Below are positions 1 to 5,443 of a stretch of DNA of 6,125 bases, one piece after another. Below the pieces are notes generated by a model that did no database searches, was not told where the DNA came from, and saw only the letters and a program-made list of their open reading frames with translations. The DNA is from RGIG6904 sp024680835 (GTDB lineage: Bacteria > Bacillota > Clostridia > Lachnospirales > Lachnospiraceae), in the NCBI GenBank assembly GCA_024680835.1, contig JAILBP010000101.1, positions 1 through 6,125 on the forward strand. Direction: 5' to 3'. How positions within the stretch are numbered: the stretch's first letter is position 1; every line of letters begins with the position of its first letter. A program made the translations under genes and the position numbers.

Positions 1-2
1 TA

Positions 3-500
3 TCAGGATTGGTTTTGATAATATCCATCTGACGGATCTTCCGGGATGTTGTAGCCGAATTTCCTCAGATTGTATACATAGCTTGAGTTTTTCAGACGCT
101 GTTTCGATTCTGCCAGCATTTTTTCAAATTTGCGGCGTTTGGCTCCTGTCAAAATGGATATCATACTAACCAGCGCGCATATGATGGCGGCTATTCCCAG
201 GATGATGAACGCAGAGGGCATCAGCCATTGTAATTCGCCGGGGACACCGAGCTGGCGTGTGCTGAAAAGATGCAGACCGCGCCAGATAAAGAAGGCTCCA
301 ACCACGATGACCACTACATATTGAAGATATCCGAATTCATCATCGGGGATGCCGTCGATGGCCAATTCGTGGTATCTGGGATCGGCGTAGTCGGCACCGC
401 ATTTTTGGCATTTTTTGATGATCTCTCCGAATTTACGCTCTCTGGTCTCATAGGAAAAGAGCTTTTTCCCGCATGAGGGGCATTTGAATTCAAGACTCAT
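3..500 (-). CDS. Zinc-ribbon protein with two transmembrane segments, function unknown
   Basis: I do not recognise a named family. The 165-residue protein opens with two CxxC pairs (C7/C10 and C31/C34), the layout of a zinc ribbon of the kind many bacterial small membrane proteins carry at the N-terminus. Two hydrophobic stretches follow, at about residues 59-74 and 94-118. Next comes a basic, helix-prone tail (about 119-150) beginning with a KRRKFEK cluster, and then a polar C-terminus rich in Tyr and Asn. The basic tail after the second segment suggests that both ends face the cytoplasm (inference). The start is supported by a GGAG ribosome binding site 8 nt upstream (complement of 509-512), and the gene ends in TGA just inside the window edge, so it is complete. 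It is transcribed away from the alcohol dehydrogenase. I am confident that it is a real gene and have no basis for assigning a function. Confidence 0.8.
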   Translation of the reverse strand: MSLEFKCPSCGKKLFSYETRERKFGEIIKKCQKCGADYADPRYHELAIDGIPDDEFGYLQYVVVIVVGAFFIWRGLHLFSTRQLGVPGELQWLMPSAFIILGIAAIICALVSMISILTGAKRRKFEKMLAESKQRLKNSSYVYNLRKFGYNIPEDPSDGYYQNQS

Positions 501-551
501 GATATTTTCTCCGTAAAATAATATAGTTGAGAGTCAAAAGGTGATTCACGG

Positions 552-702
552 ATTGTTCCGTCATACTTCCTGCTCATATCGGGGCGGGGCAATAAGCCCT
601 GCCTTCACCGGCAGGCAGGATTGTCGAGGAGTCTGAGTTTTGACCCATAAATCAGTATATCTTTTTTTATCCTGTTGTAAAGAAAAATTTTGACGGAACA
701 AT
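552..702. repeat. 12-bp inverted repeat (ATTGTTCCGTCA / TGACGGAACAAT) spanning the divergent region
   Basis: Positions 552-563 read ATTGTTCCGTCA, and positions 691-702 are the exact reverse complement, TGACGGAACAAT. Each copy therefore reads TGACGGAACAAT in the sense direction of the gene it precedes. The right copy covers five of the six bases of the -35 box of the dehydrogenase promoter and the first part of its spacer. The left copy lies about 50-60 nt upstream of the start codon of the zinc-ribbon gene. Possible readings are a shared operator, remnants of an inserted element, or chance. Confidence 0.5.
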
Positions 703-718
703 TAAGAGTCTGTATAAT
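690..718 (+). promoter_or_regulatory. Housekeeping-sigma promoter for the alcohol dehydrogenase
   Basis: A TTGACG -35 box (690-695) and a perfect TATAAT -10 box (713-718) are separated by exactly 17 nt. Transcription would start near 725, giving a leader of about 95 nt before the ATG at 821. The leader contains a short hairpin at 770-784. Both boxes are near consensus, which predicts strong expression unless repressed. The -35 box overlaps the right copy of the 12-bp inverted repeat, a plausible place for regulation. Confidence 0.85.
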
Positions 719-820
719 GGGAAGGTAGTTGCATTTCACAGTTAACATAATATGGTATACAGGCTGTCTGCCTGATAAGCAGGCCGTATTTACATTGATA
801 GCATTGAAAGGAGAAGGGTT

Positions 821-1996
821 ATGGAAAATTTCAATTTTTACAGTCCGACAGAGTTTGTGTTCGGAAAGGATCGTGAGAATGAGTGTGGGGTTTATGTCAA
901 AAAGTACGGCGGCAGCAAAGTCCTGATACATTACGGCGGAGGCAGTGTGGTCAGAAGCGGACTTTTGGACAGAGTAAAGGCTTCACTTGACAGGGAAGGC
1001 GTTTCATACGTTGAATTAGGCGGAGTAAAGCCCAATCCGAGAAGCGGTCTTGTGTATGAAGGTATAGACCTTTGCCGCAAAGAAGACGTTGATTTCATAC
1101 TTGCAGTAGGTGGCGGTAGCACCATAGATTCATCAAAGGCTATTGCGGCAGGTGTGCTGTATGACGGAGATTTCTGGGATTTCTACAGCATAAAGAGAGT
1201 GGAGAAGGCGCTTCCTATAGGAACAGTCCTCACCATCGCTGCAGCGGGCAGTGAGGGAAGTCCCGACAGCGTTATCACCAAAGAGGAAGGTATGTTAAAG
1301 AGAGGCACGGGATCTGATGCGTTAAGACCGAAGTTTTCTGTTCTGAATCCGGCTCTTACACAGACTTTGCCTGCATTCCAGACCGCAGCCGGTATCACGG
1401 ACATCATGGCACACCTTTATGAGAGGTATCTTACCAATACGAAGGAAGTTGAGGTTACAGACCGCCTTATTGAGGCATTGTTGCTCACTATGAAGCACGA
1501 GGGACCGAGAGTGATAGAGGATCCGGACAATTATGAAGCGAGAGCCAACATCATGTGGGCAGGTATGATGGCTCACAATAATTCCTGCGGTGTAGGCAGA
1601 AGTCAGGACTGGAACAGCCATACCATAGAGCATGAGCTGTCAGCACTCTATGACTGTGCTCACGGTGCAGGTCTTGCGGTCACAATGCCTGCCGTGTTTA
1701 CTTATGTTATGGATCATAATGTTATGCGTTTCGCACAGGTAGCTGTCCGCGTATGGGGCTGCCAGATGGATTTCGATCATCCGGAGGTTACTGCAAAGGA
1801 AGGTATCGAAAAGCTCCGCCAGTTCCTGATATCCATAGGAATGCCCAAAAACTTTGAGGAGCTTGGCGCAAAAGAGGAAGATATCCCAACACTGGTAAAT
1901 GTTCTGTGCCGCAGCGAGGGCAGGAACGGATCCATCTCCGGCTTCGTGACACTGAATGAGGATGATTGCACGAAGATATATCAGATGATGGTGTAA
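821..1996 (+). CDS. Iron-containing alcohol dehydrogenase (butanol dehydrogenase/YqhD-like, group III)
   Basis: This cytoplasmic NAD(P)H-dependent oxidoreductase interconverts aldehydes or ketones and alcohols, and in fermenting Clostridia such enzymes dispose of reducing equivalents as alcohol. Its 391 residues match the usual family length. The N-terminal Rossmann-like half carries HYGGGS (37-42) and the nucleotide-binding GGGSTID (97-103). The C-terminal helical half carries the expected metal ligands: D194 and H198 in GITDIMAHLYE, H271 in IEHELSA, and H281 in DCAHGAGL. The GGGS at 39-42, in place of the Asp found in NADH-specific FucO-type enzymes, resembles the NADPH-using YqhD group, so NADPH preference is an inference. 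The ATG is preceded by AAAGGAG with 7-nt spacing. It appears monocistronic, driven by the promoter at 690-718, with repeat DNA rather than a clear terminator after its stop codon. The exact substrate cannot be told from sequence. Confidence 0.95.
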   Translation: MENFNFYSPTEFVFGKDRENECGVYVKKYGGSKVLIHYGGGSVVRSGLLDRVKASLDREGVSYVELGGVKPNPRSGLVYEGIDLCRKEDVDFILAVGGGSTIDSSKAIAAGVLYDGDFWDFYSIKRVEKALPIGTVLTIAAAGSEGSPDSVITKEEGMLKRGTGSDALRPKFSVLNPALTQTLPAFQTAAGITDIMAHLYERYLTNTKEVEVTDRLIEALLLTMKHEGPRVIEDPDNYEARANIMWAGMMAHNNSCGVGRSQDWNSHTIEHELSALYDCAHGAGLAVTMPAVFTYVMDHNVMRFAQVAVRVWGCQMDFDHPEVTAKEGIEKLRQFLISIGMPKNFEELGAKEEDIPTLVNVLCRSEGRNGSISGFVTLNEDDCTKIYQMMV

Positions 1997-2049
1997 TGTT
2001 ATACAGGACCCCTTCCGGCCTGCGGCCACCTCCCCCGGAGGGGGAGGCT

Positions 2050-2099
2050 TTAAAATAAGGCTCCCCCTCCGGGGGAACTGTCAGCTCTGCTGACTGAGG
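2050..2099. repeat. Tandem 50-bp repeat, unit A
   Basis: This unit matches the next 50 bases at 46 of 50 positions. It contains two stem-loops: TCCCCC/GGGGGA (2062-2067 with 2071-2076) and GTCAGC-TCT-GCTGAC (2080-2094). Confidence 0.85.
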
Positions 2100-2149
2100 T
2101 TAAGATAAGGCTCCCCCACCGGGGGAGCTGTCAGCTTTGCTGACTGAGG
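2100..2149. repeat. Tandem 50-bp repeat, unit B
   Basis: This is the second copy, directly abutting the first. Its first stem is longer here, 8 bp GCTCCCCC/GGGGGAGC (2110-2117 with 2121-2128, loop ACC), followed by GTCAGC-TTT-GCTGAC (2130-2144). Three of the four differences from unit A fall in loops or improve pairing of the first stem, so the folds are kept although the sequence has drifted. Confidence 0.85.
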
Positions 2150-2180
2150 GGGTATTCTTTCAATAAAAAAGGAGCCAAGC

Positions 2181-3578
2181 ATGAAACTGGCGATCATTAT
2201 CCTGATCATATTACTCATAATATTTATAATCTGGCAGACTCATGAGCTAAAGCAGTTTGATGTGACACATTATTACATCAACAGCCCGAAGATCACCAAG
2301 TCTCATCGTATCTGTGTTATAAGTGACCTGCATCAGCATTCTTATGGGCATTACAATGATGTGCTGATAGACTCCATAAAGGCACAGGAACCGGATATGA
2401 TAGCCATACCGGGTGATATGATAGTGGACACAAAGCCATACCAGTACGGTGTGGCTTCCAGTTTTCTGTCAAAAATCTCGGAGATCGCACCAATATATTT
2501 TTCAAACGGCAATCACGAAAAGAGGGTCGAGGACAGGGCTAATCCCAATCATATTCATTATGAACTGTATAAGGAGGCGCTCTCAAACTTTAATATATAC
2601 ACCCTCAATAACACGGGAGTGCGTTTCGATGATGAGATAGAGATTTATGGTCTTGACCTGCCTACAACCTACTATACCAAGGGCAAGCGCCATCATCTGA
2701 GCAGCATGGAGCTCATGAACATGGTAGGGGCGGAGGTAAGGGAAGATGTTTCTGATGCAGTTTGCAGTCACGAGCCGGATGAGACCGGATCGGATAATGC
2801 CGGATTACTGAATTCAAAAATCACGGATGCAGAGCATTTGATGACAGAAGATTTCTTTGGATCAGAGGATAAGACTGATAGGAAAGAAACCGGCACTTCA
2901 GAGGCAGATGCGAGAGCACAGGCTCTCGAAGCGGAAATGAAGAAAACAGTTTCCGATGAGAAGCTGGATAATCTTCTGAACAGTAATTCTCAGATGGCTG
3001 CTTTGTACAGTGATCTCATGAGATCAAAACACGAGCCTTCCGTAGGACGCGTCCGTAAACAAAAGCAGAAAAGAAAACACAGATCTCTTCTCGCATCTAT
3101 GGTATTTGCGGAGACGGACAGGATTGAAAGGGACAGAAAAGATTTCGAGCTTGAAAGTCTTGAAATGAAGCACCGGATCTATGAAAATGCAGACCGGAAG
3201 AAGGAAAACACAGGCTGTTTCAAGGATGATTCCAAATACAGGATATTGCTGGCACATAATCCGGAATTCGGAGAAGCATATGCCGGAGCGGGCTTTGACA
3301 TGTCGCTCTGCGGTCACTATCACGGAGGATTGGTGTGCCTTCCCAACGGAAAGGCAGTCATATCACCAAATTTCACTTTGTTTCCGGAGTTCGCCTGCGG
3401 TGATAATGTTGTGAGAGGAAGACATGTCATCACAAGCCGCGGTCTTGGCACGCACACCTTCAACATCCGTGTATTTGACAGAGCTGAACTTGTGGTCATT
3501 CACCTGCTGCCCGAGGGTGCCAATGACGCCTTTAAGTACAAAGATCCTTTTGATGATATAGATTTCACTGCGCTGTGA
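2181..3578 (+). CDS. Membrane-anchored calcineurin-like metallophosphoesterase with a large charged insertion
   Basis: The protein starts with an uncleaved-looking hydrophobic anchor (residues 2-18) that lacks a clear signal-peptidase site, so the catalytic domain is probably extracytoplasmic and tethered to the membrane. All five calcineurin-like metal-site blocks are present in order: SDLH (D49, H51), PGD (D79), GNHE (N111, H112), LLAHNPE (H359) and CGHYHGG (H379, H381). This predicts an active di-metal phosphoesterase of the YkuE/YaeI-like type, although the substrate is unknown. Relatives are usually about 270-300 residues long and this one is 465. The excess lies mainly between about residues 183 and 350, a charged, low-hydrophobicity stretch with a basic run around 290-301 and helix/coiled-coil-like heptads around 310-340. 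The reading frame is intact across it. The ATG at 2181 has AAGGAG 6 nt upstream. A strong terminator follows, so the gene probably forms its own unit, with its promoter hidden in or before the repeat block. Confidence 0.92.
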   Translation: MKLAIIILIILLIIFIIWQTHELKQFDVTHYYINSPKITKSHRICVISDLHQHSYGHYNDVLIDSIKAQEPDMIAIPGDMIVDTKPYQYGVASSFLSKISEIAPIYFSNGNHEKRVEDRANPNHIHYELYKEALSNFNIYTLNNTGVRFDDEIEIYGLDLPTTYYTKGKRHHLSSMELMNMVGAEVREDVSDAVCSHEPDETGSDNAGLLNSKITDAEHLMTEDFFGSEDKTDRKETGTSEADARAQALEAEMKKTVSDEKLDNLLNSNSQMAALYSDLMRSKHEPSVGRVRKQKQKRKHRSLLASMVFAETDRIERDRKDFELESLEMKHRIYENADRKKENTGCFKDDSKYRILLAHNPEFGEAYAGAGFDMSLCGHYHGGLVCLPNGKAVISPNFTLFPEFACGDNVVRGRHVITSRGLGTHTFNIRVFDRAELVVIHLLPEGANDAFKYKDPFDDIDFTAL

Positions 3579-3599
3579 AATAGTCAGTTGCTATTCACA
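3574..3599 (+). other. Stem-loop overlapping the phosphoesterase stop codon
   Basis: TGTGAAATAG (3574-3583) pairs with CTATTCACA (3591-3599), giving nine base pairs with one bulged A and a 7-nt loop. No T-run follows, so it is unlikely to terminate transcription by itself. It could protect the 3' end of the mRNA or assist the stronger hairpin just downstream. Confidence 0.4.
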
Positions 3600-3610
3600 T
3601 ACTTTTAAAC

Positions 3611-3660
3611 TTCCCACATTAAAACGGCGTGTGTCTCGCTTTTAGTGTGGGAATTTTTTT
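3611..3660 (+). terminator. Strong intrinsic terminator after the phosphoesterase gene
   Basis: TTCCCACATTAAAA (3611-3624) pairs with TTTTAGTGTGGGAA (3640-3653), a 14-bp stem with one G-U pair and a 15-nt loop, followed directly by seven T residues (3654-3660). It isolates the upstream gene from the scpA promoter. Confidence 0.93.
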
Positions 3661-3747
3661 CCCTTTGCGTATTTTTCGGAGTATTGAGTTATATCCTATA
3701 TCTTGTACGATATGATAAACAAAAACACGAAATATAGTAATATTTTA

Positions 3748-3776
3748 TTGAAAAAAAACAGATTTGGTAGTATAAT
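3748..3776 (+). promoter_or_regulatory. Housekeeping-sigma promoter for scpA
   Basis: TTGAAA (3748-3753) and a perfect TATAAT (3771-3776) are spaced by 17 nt, with an A-run directly after the -35 box. The predicted transcript starts near 3783, leaving a leader of about 34 nt before the scpA ATG. This argues against any start codon upstream of 3783 for scpA. Confidence 0.88.
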
Positions 3777-3807
3777 GCTTCGGTGTGGATTGTGCCAATA
3801 CATTAAT

Positions 3808-3811
3808 GAGG
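3808..3811 (+). promoter_or_regulatory. Ribosome binding site that fixes the scpA start
   Basis: GAGG at 3808-3811 lies 5 nt before the ATG at 3817. The frame stays open upstream to a TTG at 3703, but that extension crosses the promoter and has no Shine-Dalgarno sequence. The short start is therefore the right one. Confidence 0.85.
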
Positions 3812-3816
3812 TAGAT

Positions 3817-4572
3817 ATGGAACTGAGTGTTAAACTGCAGGCATTTGAGGGTCCTCTGGATCTTCTGCTGCATCTGATAGATAAAAACCAGGTAGATATA
3901 TATGATATTCCCATAGCTGATATTGCAGATCAGTACATGGAATATCTTGACAGGATGAAAAAAGCTGACCTTAATATCATGAGTGAGTTTTTGGTCATGG
4001 CGGCAACTCTGCTGGATATAAAGTCGAAGATGCTGCTACCGGCAGAAAAGTTGGAGGAATCCGATGAGGAGCCCGAGGATCCTAGGGCAGAGCTGGTAGC
4101 TAAGCTTTTGGAGTACAAGCTTTACAAGAGCATTTCCGCTGAGCTTAAGGACAGGGAATTCGATTCGGATATGGTATATTTCAGAAAACCGGCAATACCG
4201 GATGCAGTTGCGGAGTACAGACCCCCTCTTGATCTGGATGAACTCATAGGGGATGTGGATCTGAACAGGTTAAATGCCATATTCAAGGCTCTCATGAAAA
4301 AACAGGACGATCTGGTGGATCCCATCAGATCGAAGTTTGGACGCATTGAAAAGGAAGAGATTTCTGTTGAGGACAAGATGGGGGATCTCAGAAGCTTTGC
4401 AGCGGGCAAAAAGAGCTTTTCTTTCAGGGAGGTTTTGTCGAGATCCGGTTCGAAACTTGAAGTGATCGTTACCTTCTTAGCCATACTGGAGCTTATGAAG
4501 ACCGGAGAGATAGCCATCATACAGGAAAATCGTTTTGATGATATTGAGATCGCGTCCAATATTGCGGCGTGA
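3817..4572 (+). CDS. scpA: Segregation and condensation protein A (kleisin subunit of SMC-ScpAB)
   Basis: ScpA is the kleisin that bridges the SMC head domains and, with ScpB, forms the bacterial condensin that compacts and segregates replicated chromosomes on the nucleoid. The 251-residue product begins with the hallmark FEGPLDLLLHLI (10-21) followed by the IYDIPIADIADQY block (28-40), which is part of the N-terminal SMC-neck-binding helical domain. SEFLVMAATLLDIKSKMLLP (56-75) continues this domain. An acidic linker (80-90) and a central ScpB-binding region follow, and the C-terminal winged helix ends with VTFLAILELMKTGEIAIIQ (218-236), which contacts an SMC head. Length and motif order are normal for the family. 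The start was set at 3817 by the promoter, by the GAGG site and by where family homology begins. scpB lies 301 nt downstream rather than immediately adjacent as in many Firmicutes, because repeat DNA lies between them. Confidence 0.97.
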   Translation: MELSVKLQAFEGPLDLLLHLIDKNQVDIYDIPIADIADQYMEYLDRMKKADLNIMSEFLVMAATLLDIKSKMLLPAEKLEESDEEPEDPRAELVAKLLEYKLYKSISAELKDREFDSDMVYFRKPAIPDAVAEYRPPLDLDELIGDVDLNRLNAIFKALMKKQDDLVDPIRSKFGRIEKEEISVEDKMGDLRSFAAGKKSFSFREVLSRSGSKLEVIVTFLAILELMKTGEIAIIQENRFDDIEIASNIAA

Positions 4573-4669
4573 GCTGGTCACCGTTGATTGAAATTGCTGG
4601 TTAGAATATCATGATTCTAAATCAGGATTATCGTTCGGATTTCCTTCAATTGTCGGGTGAATCGGTAAC

Positions 4670-4814
4670 TATAGTGAACGTCAAAAATAATTTGACGTTC
4701 ACTATAAAGCCTCCGGCAGGATGTGCACGGATTTGCAGAGGAATTTAATGCTTCGCATTGCAAATCCGGCACAGTAAACGAGCAAAAGTATAAATACTTT
4801 TGTCGTTTACTATA
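4670..4814. mobile_element. MITE-like element with 17-bp terminal inverted repeats and three hairpins
   Basis: The outer 17 bases (4670-4686, TATAGTGAACGTCAAAA) match the reverse complement of 4798-4814 (TATAGTAAACGACAAAA) at 15 of 17 positions. In addition, each end forms its own hairpin. The left is a perfect 16-bp stem (4670-4685 with 4691-4706, loop AATAA). The right has 9 + 8 bp around one bulged G (4773-4790 with 4795-4811, loop TAAA). A further long hairpin (4723-4772) sits between them. At 145 bp, non-coding and terminally inverted, it looks like a miniature non-autonomous element or an interspersed palindromic repeat. I could not identify a clear target-site duplication, so its boundaries are approximate. 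Confidence 0.6.
4723..4772. repeat. Nested central hairpin of the MITE-like element
   Basis: GTGC-A-CGGATTTGCA (4723-4737) pairs with TGCAAATCCG-GCAC (4759-4772), 14 bp with a single bulged A. Inside it, ATGC-TTC-GCAT (4748-4758) forms a second small stem. It abuts the right hairpin at 4773 without a gap. Confidence 0.8.
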
Positions 4815-4873
4815 AAATTGTTAATAAGAATAGTTTAAGAACAAAGAATATTTGTTTTATAAGGTACATAAAG

Positions 4874-5443
4874 ATGAAAGATCAGGAGTACAAGAACATA
4901 ATAGAGGCGATCCTCTTTACCATGGGTGACTCCGTGGAGCTTGAAAAGATCGCAGATGCGTTGGAGTCGGATAAGAGGAAGACCAGAAAACTCATAGAAG
5001 AGATGAAACGCGAGTACGAGGAAAGTGGCAGGGGTATCCGTATACAGGAGTTTGACGGATGTTATCAGATGTGCACAAGCCCTGATATGTACGAATATCT
5101 CATCAGGATAGCTGCTCACCCCAAAAAGCAGGTGTTATCGGATGTTATGCTGGAAACCCTGTCGATCATAGCATATAAACAGCCTGTTACCAGAGGCGAG
5201 ATAGAGAAGATCCGTGGAGTTTCTTGTGATCACGCCGTCAATAAGCTGGTGGAATACGGTCTCATAGCCGAGCTTGGACGGCTGGATGCACCGGGACATC
5301 CCATTCTCTTTGGCACAACAGAGGAATTTTTGAGACGGTTCAATGTCAGATCAGTGGATGAGCTTCCCCAGGTTACCCCTGAGGTCATGGAAAAGTTTAG
5401 GGAAGAGGCGGAGAGAGAAACGCCTGTCGAGGTTCCGGTATGA
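4874..5443 (+). CDS. scpB: Segregation and condensation protein B
   Basis: ScpB dimers bind the central region of ScpA and control the ATPase and DNA-holding activity of the SMC-ScpAB complex. The 189-residue product is a typical length and consists of two winged-helix domains. The first opens with YKNIIEAILFTMGDSV (6-21), and the second carries the family signature LETLSIIAYKQPVTRGEIE (93-111) followed by IRGVSCDHAVNKLVEYGLI (113-131). GHPILFGTT (141-149) and a short acidic tail ending in PVEVPV follow. AAGG (4861-4864) is a modest ribosome binding site, 9 nt before the ATG. The stop codon overlaps the rlmH start in ATGA, predicting translational coupling. Upstream, a hairpin element separates it from scpA. 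Nothing in the protein suggests damage. Confidence 0.97.
   Translation: MKDQEYKNIIEAILFTMGDSVELEKIADALESDKRKTRKLIEEMKREYEESGRGIRIQEFDGCYQMCTSPDMYEYLIRIAAHPKKQVLSDVMLETLSIIAYKQPVTRGEIEKIRGVSCDHAVNKLVEYGLIAELGRLDAPGHPILFGTTEEFLRRFNVRSVDELPQVTPEVMEKFREEAERETPVEVPV

Larger units (their letters stand above)
501..820. other. Divergent intergenic region with promoter, inverted repeat and small hairpins
   Basis: This 320-nt spacer lies between two divergently transcribed genes. It holds the rightward promoter (690-718), a widely spaced 12-bp inverted repeat (552-563 with 691-702), a CCTGCC/GGCAGG hairpin (598-603 with 610-615, 6-nt loop), and a small GCCTG/CAGGC hairpin (770-774 with 780-784) in the leader of the alcohol dehydrogenase. 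I found no riboswitch that I recognise. An open frame reading left across 605-931 runs antisense through the promoter and the dehydrogenase start and has no recognisable protein character, so I do not call a gene here. Confidence 0.6.
2009..2153. repeat. G/C-rich interspersed repeat block with tandem hairpin units
   Basis: Almost the whole spacer between the dehydrogenase and the phosphoesterase is a compact block of hairpins: GGCC-TGC-GGCC (2017-2027), an 8-bp CCTCCCCC/GGGGGAGG stem with a 3-nt loop (2029-2047), and then two tandem 50-bp units. The ends form weak imperfect inverted repeats (ACCCCTTC near 2009 against the complement of GAGGGGGT near 2152). No open reading frame fits it. I recall very similar sequence (CTCAGTCAGC..GCTGACAG with CTCCCCC) scattered through many gut Clostridia, so this is probably a non-autonomous interspersed element (recollection, not a search). 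It may also reduce read-through from the dehydrogenase, although no long T-run follows any stem. Confidence 0.8.
4573..4873. other. scpA-scpB intergenic gap
   Basis: This 301-nt stretch has no plausible gene. It contains a 7-bp hairpin TTAGAAT/ATTCTAA (4601-4607 with 4614-4620) without a T-run, then a three-hairpin element (4670-4814), then an A/T-rich stretch leading to scpB. I found no convincing promoter in the last 60 nt: TATAAG at 4858-4863 has only a poor -35 partner (TTTAAG at 4834) and would leave almost no leader. scpB is therefore either read through from the scpA promoter or uses a promoter I cannot see. Confidence 0.7.

Noticed and set aside
520..548. Possible leftward promoter for the zinc-ribbon gene (TATATT as -10)
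   Set aside because: The best-spaced -35 candidates match only two or three of six consensus bases, and the predicted start would fall on the ribosome binding site.
605..931. 108-codon minus-strand open frame across the divergent intergenic region and the dehydrogenase start
   Set aside because: It runs antisense through a near-consensus promoter and the first codons of a well-supported gene. Its translation has no recognisable domain and I saw no ribosome binding site worth noting.
1640..2029. 129-codon minus-strand open frame antisense to the end of the dehydrogenase
   Set aside because: It is a shadow of the dehydrogenase coding frame. It begins inside the G/C-rich hairpin repeat and encodes a His/Cys-rich sequence without family character.
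2029..2050. The 8-bp G/C hairpin after the dehydrogenase as an intrinsic terminator
   Set aside because: Only three T residues follow the stem, and the hairpin is better explained as part of the repeat block. Partial termination cannot be excluded.
2050..2149. Tandem 50-bp repeats as a CRISPR array
   Set aside because: The two units abut with no unique spacer between them, each has internal hairpins, and no cas gene is in the window.
2727..3230. Insertion in the phosphoesterase as an intein or an inserted mobile gene
   Set aside because: There is no Cys/Ser start or His-Asn end as an intein would need, no endonuclease motif, and base composition and codon use look like the flanking parts of the gene.
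4122..4559. 145-codon minus-strand open frame antisense to scpA
   Set aside because: The Ser-rich, low-complexity translation is typical of the antisense of an acidic, Asp/Glu-rich gene, and scpA on the other strand is unambiguous.
4601..4620. TTAGAAT/ATTCTAA hairpin after scpA as a terminator
   Set aside because: The stem is A/T-rich and only 7 bp, with no T-run after it.
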